DNA from: Pseudomonadota bacterium
GTDB lineage: Bacteria; Pseudomonadota; Gammaproteobacteria; Steroidobacterales; Steroidobacteraceae
Reading direction: 5' to 3'
Length of the DNA: 7,173 bases
NCBI GenBank assembly: GCA_021780395.1
Contig: JAJXYU010000295.1
Span: 1-7,173, forward strand
Below are positions 5,511-7,173 of this stretch, piece by piece. Under the pieces are notes generated by a model that did not search any database, was not told where the DNA came from, and was given only the letters and a program-made list of their open reading frames with translations. The position numbers and the translations under genes are program-made. The stretch's first letter is position 1. Each line of letters begins with the position of its first letter.

Positions 5511-6257
5511 ATGAAAGCACGAGTGGCCCTGGTGACCGGGGGCGGGCGCGGGATCGGTCGCGAGGCGGCGTTGCTGCTCGCGCAGGCGGGCGCGCGCGTG
5601 ATGATCACCTCGCGCAGCGCCGCCGAGCTCTCGGGCGTCGGTGTGGATTACGTCGCGGCCGATCTCGGGACGCCGGAGGGTTGCGCGCACGCGGTGCACG
5701 AGACCGAGCGGCGTCTCGGGCCGATCGACCTGCTGGTCGTGAACCACGGGATCGGCTCGGCGCACGAGCGGCTCGTCTGGGAGCAGGATCCGGCCGTCTG
5801 GCGCGAGACGATGCGCATCAACCTCGACGGGCCGTTCGAGCTCGCCCGCCTCACGGTCGGCGGGATGTGCGAGCGCGGCTACGGTCGGCTCGTGTTCACG
5901 AGCTCGACCGCCGGCGAGAAGGCCGAACGTTCGGGCAGCGCGTACACCGCCTCGAAGCACGGCGTGATCGGCCTCGCGCGCGCGGTCGCGCAGGATGCGG
6001 GTCCGTTCGGCGTGACCTCGAACGCGGTGCTGCCCGGCTGGGTCAAGACCGAGATGGCCGAGCGCTCGGCGAAGACCGAGGCCGAGCGGCGCGGGATCAG
6101 CGTCGAGCAGGTCTGGAGCGAGCGGGCGGCGATCTATCCGCGCAATCGCGTGCTCGAACCGCGCGAGGTCGCCGAGGTGATCGCGTTCCTGTGCAGCGAC
6201 GCGGCCGGCGGGGTCAACGGCGAGGCGATCACGGTCGCGCTCGGCGGGATGTGGTGA
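5511..6257 (+). CDS. short-chain dehydrogenase/reductase (classical SDR, FabG-like)
   Basis: NAD(P)-dependent oxidoreductase of the classical SDR family, 248 residues (family about 250). The nucleotide-binding TGGGRGIG is at 9-16. Arg13 in that motif and Arg35 after the second strand (ITSRS) suggest a preference for NADPH. D51 follows the third strand. The usual NAG motif reads NHG at 78-80. The catalytic tetrad is present: Asn104 (INLDG), Ser132 (FTSS), Tyr145 and Lys149 (YTASK). PGW at 175-177 precedes a variable substrate lid (about 180-212), and the end GEAITVALGGMW is typical of FabG-like members. Substrate cannot be told: a 3-oxoacyl or hydroxy-compound dehydrogenase is possible. It lies 57 bases before the DODA-type dioxygenase on the same strand and may share its transcript. 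Confidence 0.95.
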   Translation: MKARVALVTGGGRGIGREAALLLAQAGARVMITSRSAAELSGVGVDYVAADLGTPEGCAHAVHETERRLGPIDLLVVNHGIGSAHERLVWEQDPAVWRETMRINLDGPFELARLTVGGMCERGYGRLVFTSSTAGEKAERSGSAYTASKHGVIGLARAVAQDAGPFGVTSNAVLPGWVKTEMAERSAKTEAERRGISVEQVWSERAAIYPRNRVLEPREVAEVIAFLCSDAAGGVNGEAITVALGGMW

Positions 6258-6314
6258 TGGATTCGCAGCGACGCGAAACCTCGTCGCGACCGCGGTCGTA
6301 GACCGCTGGCACCC

Positions 6315-7112
6315 ATGGCCGCGCTCCCCGTCCTCTTCGTCTCCCACGGCGCACCGACGTTCGCGCTCGAGCCCGGGGAGCCCGGATCGCGGCTGCGCGC
6401 GATCGGTGCCGGGCTCGCGGATCGCGTCGAGGCCGTCGTGGTGCTCTCGCCGCACTGGATGACGCGCGCGCTCGCGATCACGAGCGTCGCGACGCCGGCG
6501 ACGATCCGCGATTTCGGCGGGTTCGACCCCGCGCTGTACCGGTTGCAGTATCCCGTGGCGGGCGCACCGGCGCTCGCGACCGAGGTCCGCGACCGGCTCG
6601 CCGCGGCCGGAATCGGCGCCGATCTCGATCCGCAGCGCGGCCTCGATCACGGGGCCTGGGTCCCGCTGATGCATCTGTTCCCCGCCGCCGATCGACCGGT
6701 GCTGCAGGTGTCGATGCCGGTGGATCTCGATCCGCGGGGGGCGTTCGCGCTCGGTCGGGCGCTCGCGCCGCTGCGTGAGCGCGGCGTGCTCCTGGTCGGC
6801 TCCGGGAGCCTCACGCACAATCTGTACGACCTGCAGCCGCCGGGAGCGCCGGCGGCCGAGTACGTGCGCGCGTTCGCCGAGTGGATCGCCGCCGCGATCG
6901 GCGCCGGCGACCACGATGCGCTGGTCGATTACCGGCGGCGGGCGCCGCAGGCCGAGCGCGCCCACCCGACCGAGGATCATTACCTGCCCTTGCCGTTCGC
7001 CGCCGGCGCCGCGAACGTCGCCGAGACCGCACGCCGCCTCGACGGCGGCGTGACCTATGGCGTGCTGTCGATGGACGCCTACGTCTGGGGCGGCGTCGAC
7101 GCGGCCGACTGA
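6315..7112 (+). CDS. DODA-type extradiol aromatic ring-opening dioxygenase (LigB superfamily)
   Basis: Non-heme-metal dioxygenase of the LigB/DODA family, relatives of E. coli YgiD and plant DOPA 4,5-dioxygenase, which cleave catechol-type rings next to the diol. It has 265 residues, normal for the family. Family signatures appear in order: FVSHGAP with His11, LSPHW with His47, LDHGAW with His112, VGSGSLTHNL with His168, and HPTEDHYLPL with His217 and His222. By analogy with YgiD, His11, His47 and His222 should bind the metal, and His112 and His168 should lie in the active site; all are present, so the enzyme looks intact. The C-terminal MDAYVWG block is also typical. The physiological substrate of bacterial members is mostly unknown. 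The ATG at 6315 lacks a clear ribosome site, but puts the SHG motif at the normal distance from the N-terminus. Confidence 0.95.
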   Translation: MAALPVLFVSHGAPTFALEPGEPGSRLRAIGAGLADRVEAVVVLSPHWMTRALAITSVATPATIRDFGGFDPALYRLQYPVAGAPALATEVRDRLAAAGIGADLDPQRGLDHGAWVPLMHLFPAADRPVLQVSMPVDLDPRGAFALGRALAPLRERGVLLVGSGSLTHNLYDLQPPGAPAAEYVRAFAEWIAAAIGAGDHDALVDYRRRAPQAERAHPTEDHYLPLPFAAGAANVAETARRLDGGVTYGVLSMDAYVWGGVDAAD

Positions 7113-7173
7113 TTCTCGAGCGGATAGGTGCGTGGCGCCTGCGCCGGCGGCTGCGGAGCCGGCGCCGGGCCGG
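7079..7173 (-). CDS. possible C-terminus of a proline-rich protein (partial)
   Basis: From the right edge on the minus strand one frame is open for 30 codons to a TAG at 7081-7079. It reads GPAPAPQPPAQAPRTYPLEN and then a Ser/Thr-rich end. It would be convergent with the dioxygenase gene and overlap its last 34 bases. Proline-alanine linkers of this kind occur in envelope proteins, but GC-rich noncoding DNA also yields P/A-rich readings. Without the rest of the gene this remains weak; the alternative is plain intergenic DNA after the dioxygenase stop. Confidence 0.3.
   Translation of the reverse strand, partial: GPAPAPQPPAQAPRTYPLENQSAASTPPQT

Noticed and set aside
5379..6980. 533-codon minus-strand frame opposite the SDR and dioxygenase genes
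   Set aside because: Arg/Asp/His-rich shadow with no motifs; the plus strand holds two complete enzymes with all catalytic residues.

Overview
The window looks like chromosomal DNA from a high-GC gammaproteobacterium. The gene order xseB-ispA-dxs is the one known from E. coli and its relatives. The Dxs and MsrA proteins also read as E. coli-type: Dxs has its [14 protein letters not shown] and LREGGKK blocks, and MsrA has the long N-terminus with ALPGR and GCFWG. Codon third positions in the main genes are overwhelmingly G or C. I cannot name a genus from sequence alone.

Layout. (1) Positions 1-2888, minus strand: a tight cluster xseB (exonuclease VII small subunit), ispA (farnesyl diphosphate synthase) and dxs (DXP synthase, cut by the left edge). 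It covers the first step of the MEP isoprenoid pathway and the later prenyl-chain condensation. (2) Positions 2983-3645, plus strand: msrA, divergent from xseB. (3) Positions 3646 to about 4800: an AT-richer, accessory-looking patch. It holds a strong inverted repeat, a possible two-helix membrane protein of unknown function (plus), and a two-gene toxin-antitoxin operon (minus) made of a ribbon-helix-helix antitoxin and a MazF/PemK-like toxin overlapping by 4 bases. The operon has a near-consensus sigma-70 promoter with a palindrome in its spacer, placed so that transcription would begin on the antitoxin start codon. (4) Positions 4811-4877: a long imperfect inverted repeat, possibly the end of the next transcript. 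(5) Positions 4900-5382, minus: an exported DUF4440/SnoaL-like (NTF2-fold) protein. (6) Positions 5511-7112, plus: a classical short-chain dehydrogenase followed by a DODA-type (LigB-family) extradiol dioxygenase. (7) The last bases may hold the proline-rich C-terminus of a further minus-strand gene, weakly supported.

Functionally, the left part is housekeeping (isoprenoid precursors, DNA repair nuclease, methionine sulfoxide repair). The middle is a small mobile-type insertion with a stress or addiction module. The right part has two oxidoreductases that may be co-transcribed, with no substrate deducible. I see no tRNA, rRNA, CRISPR array, transposase or integrase. The families recognised here are known ones. 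The least explained items are the membrane ORF that meets the toxin gene tail to tail, and the apparently leaderless, palindrome-spaced toxin-antitoxin promoter.
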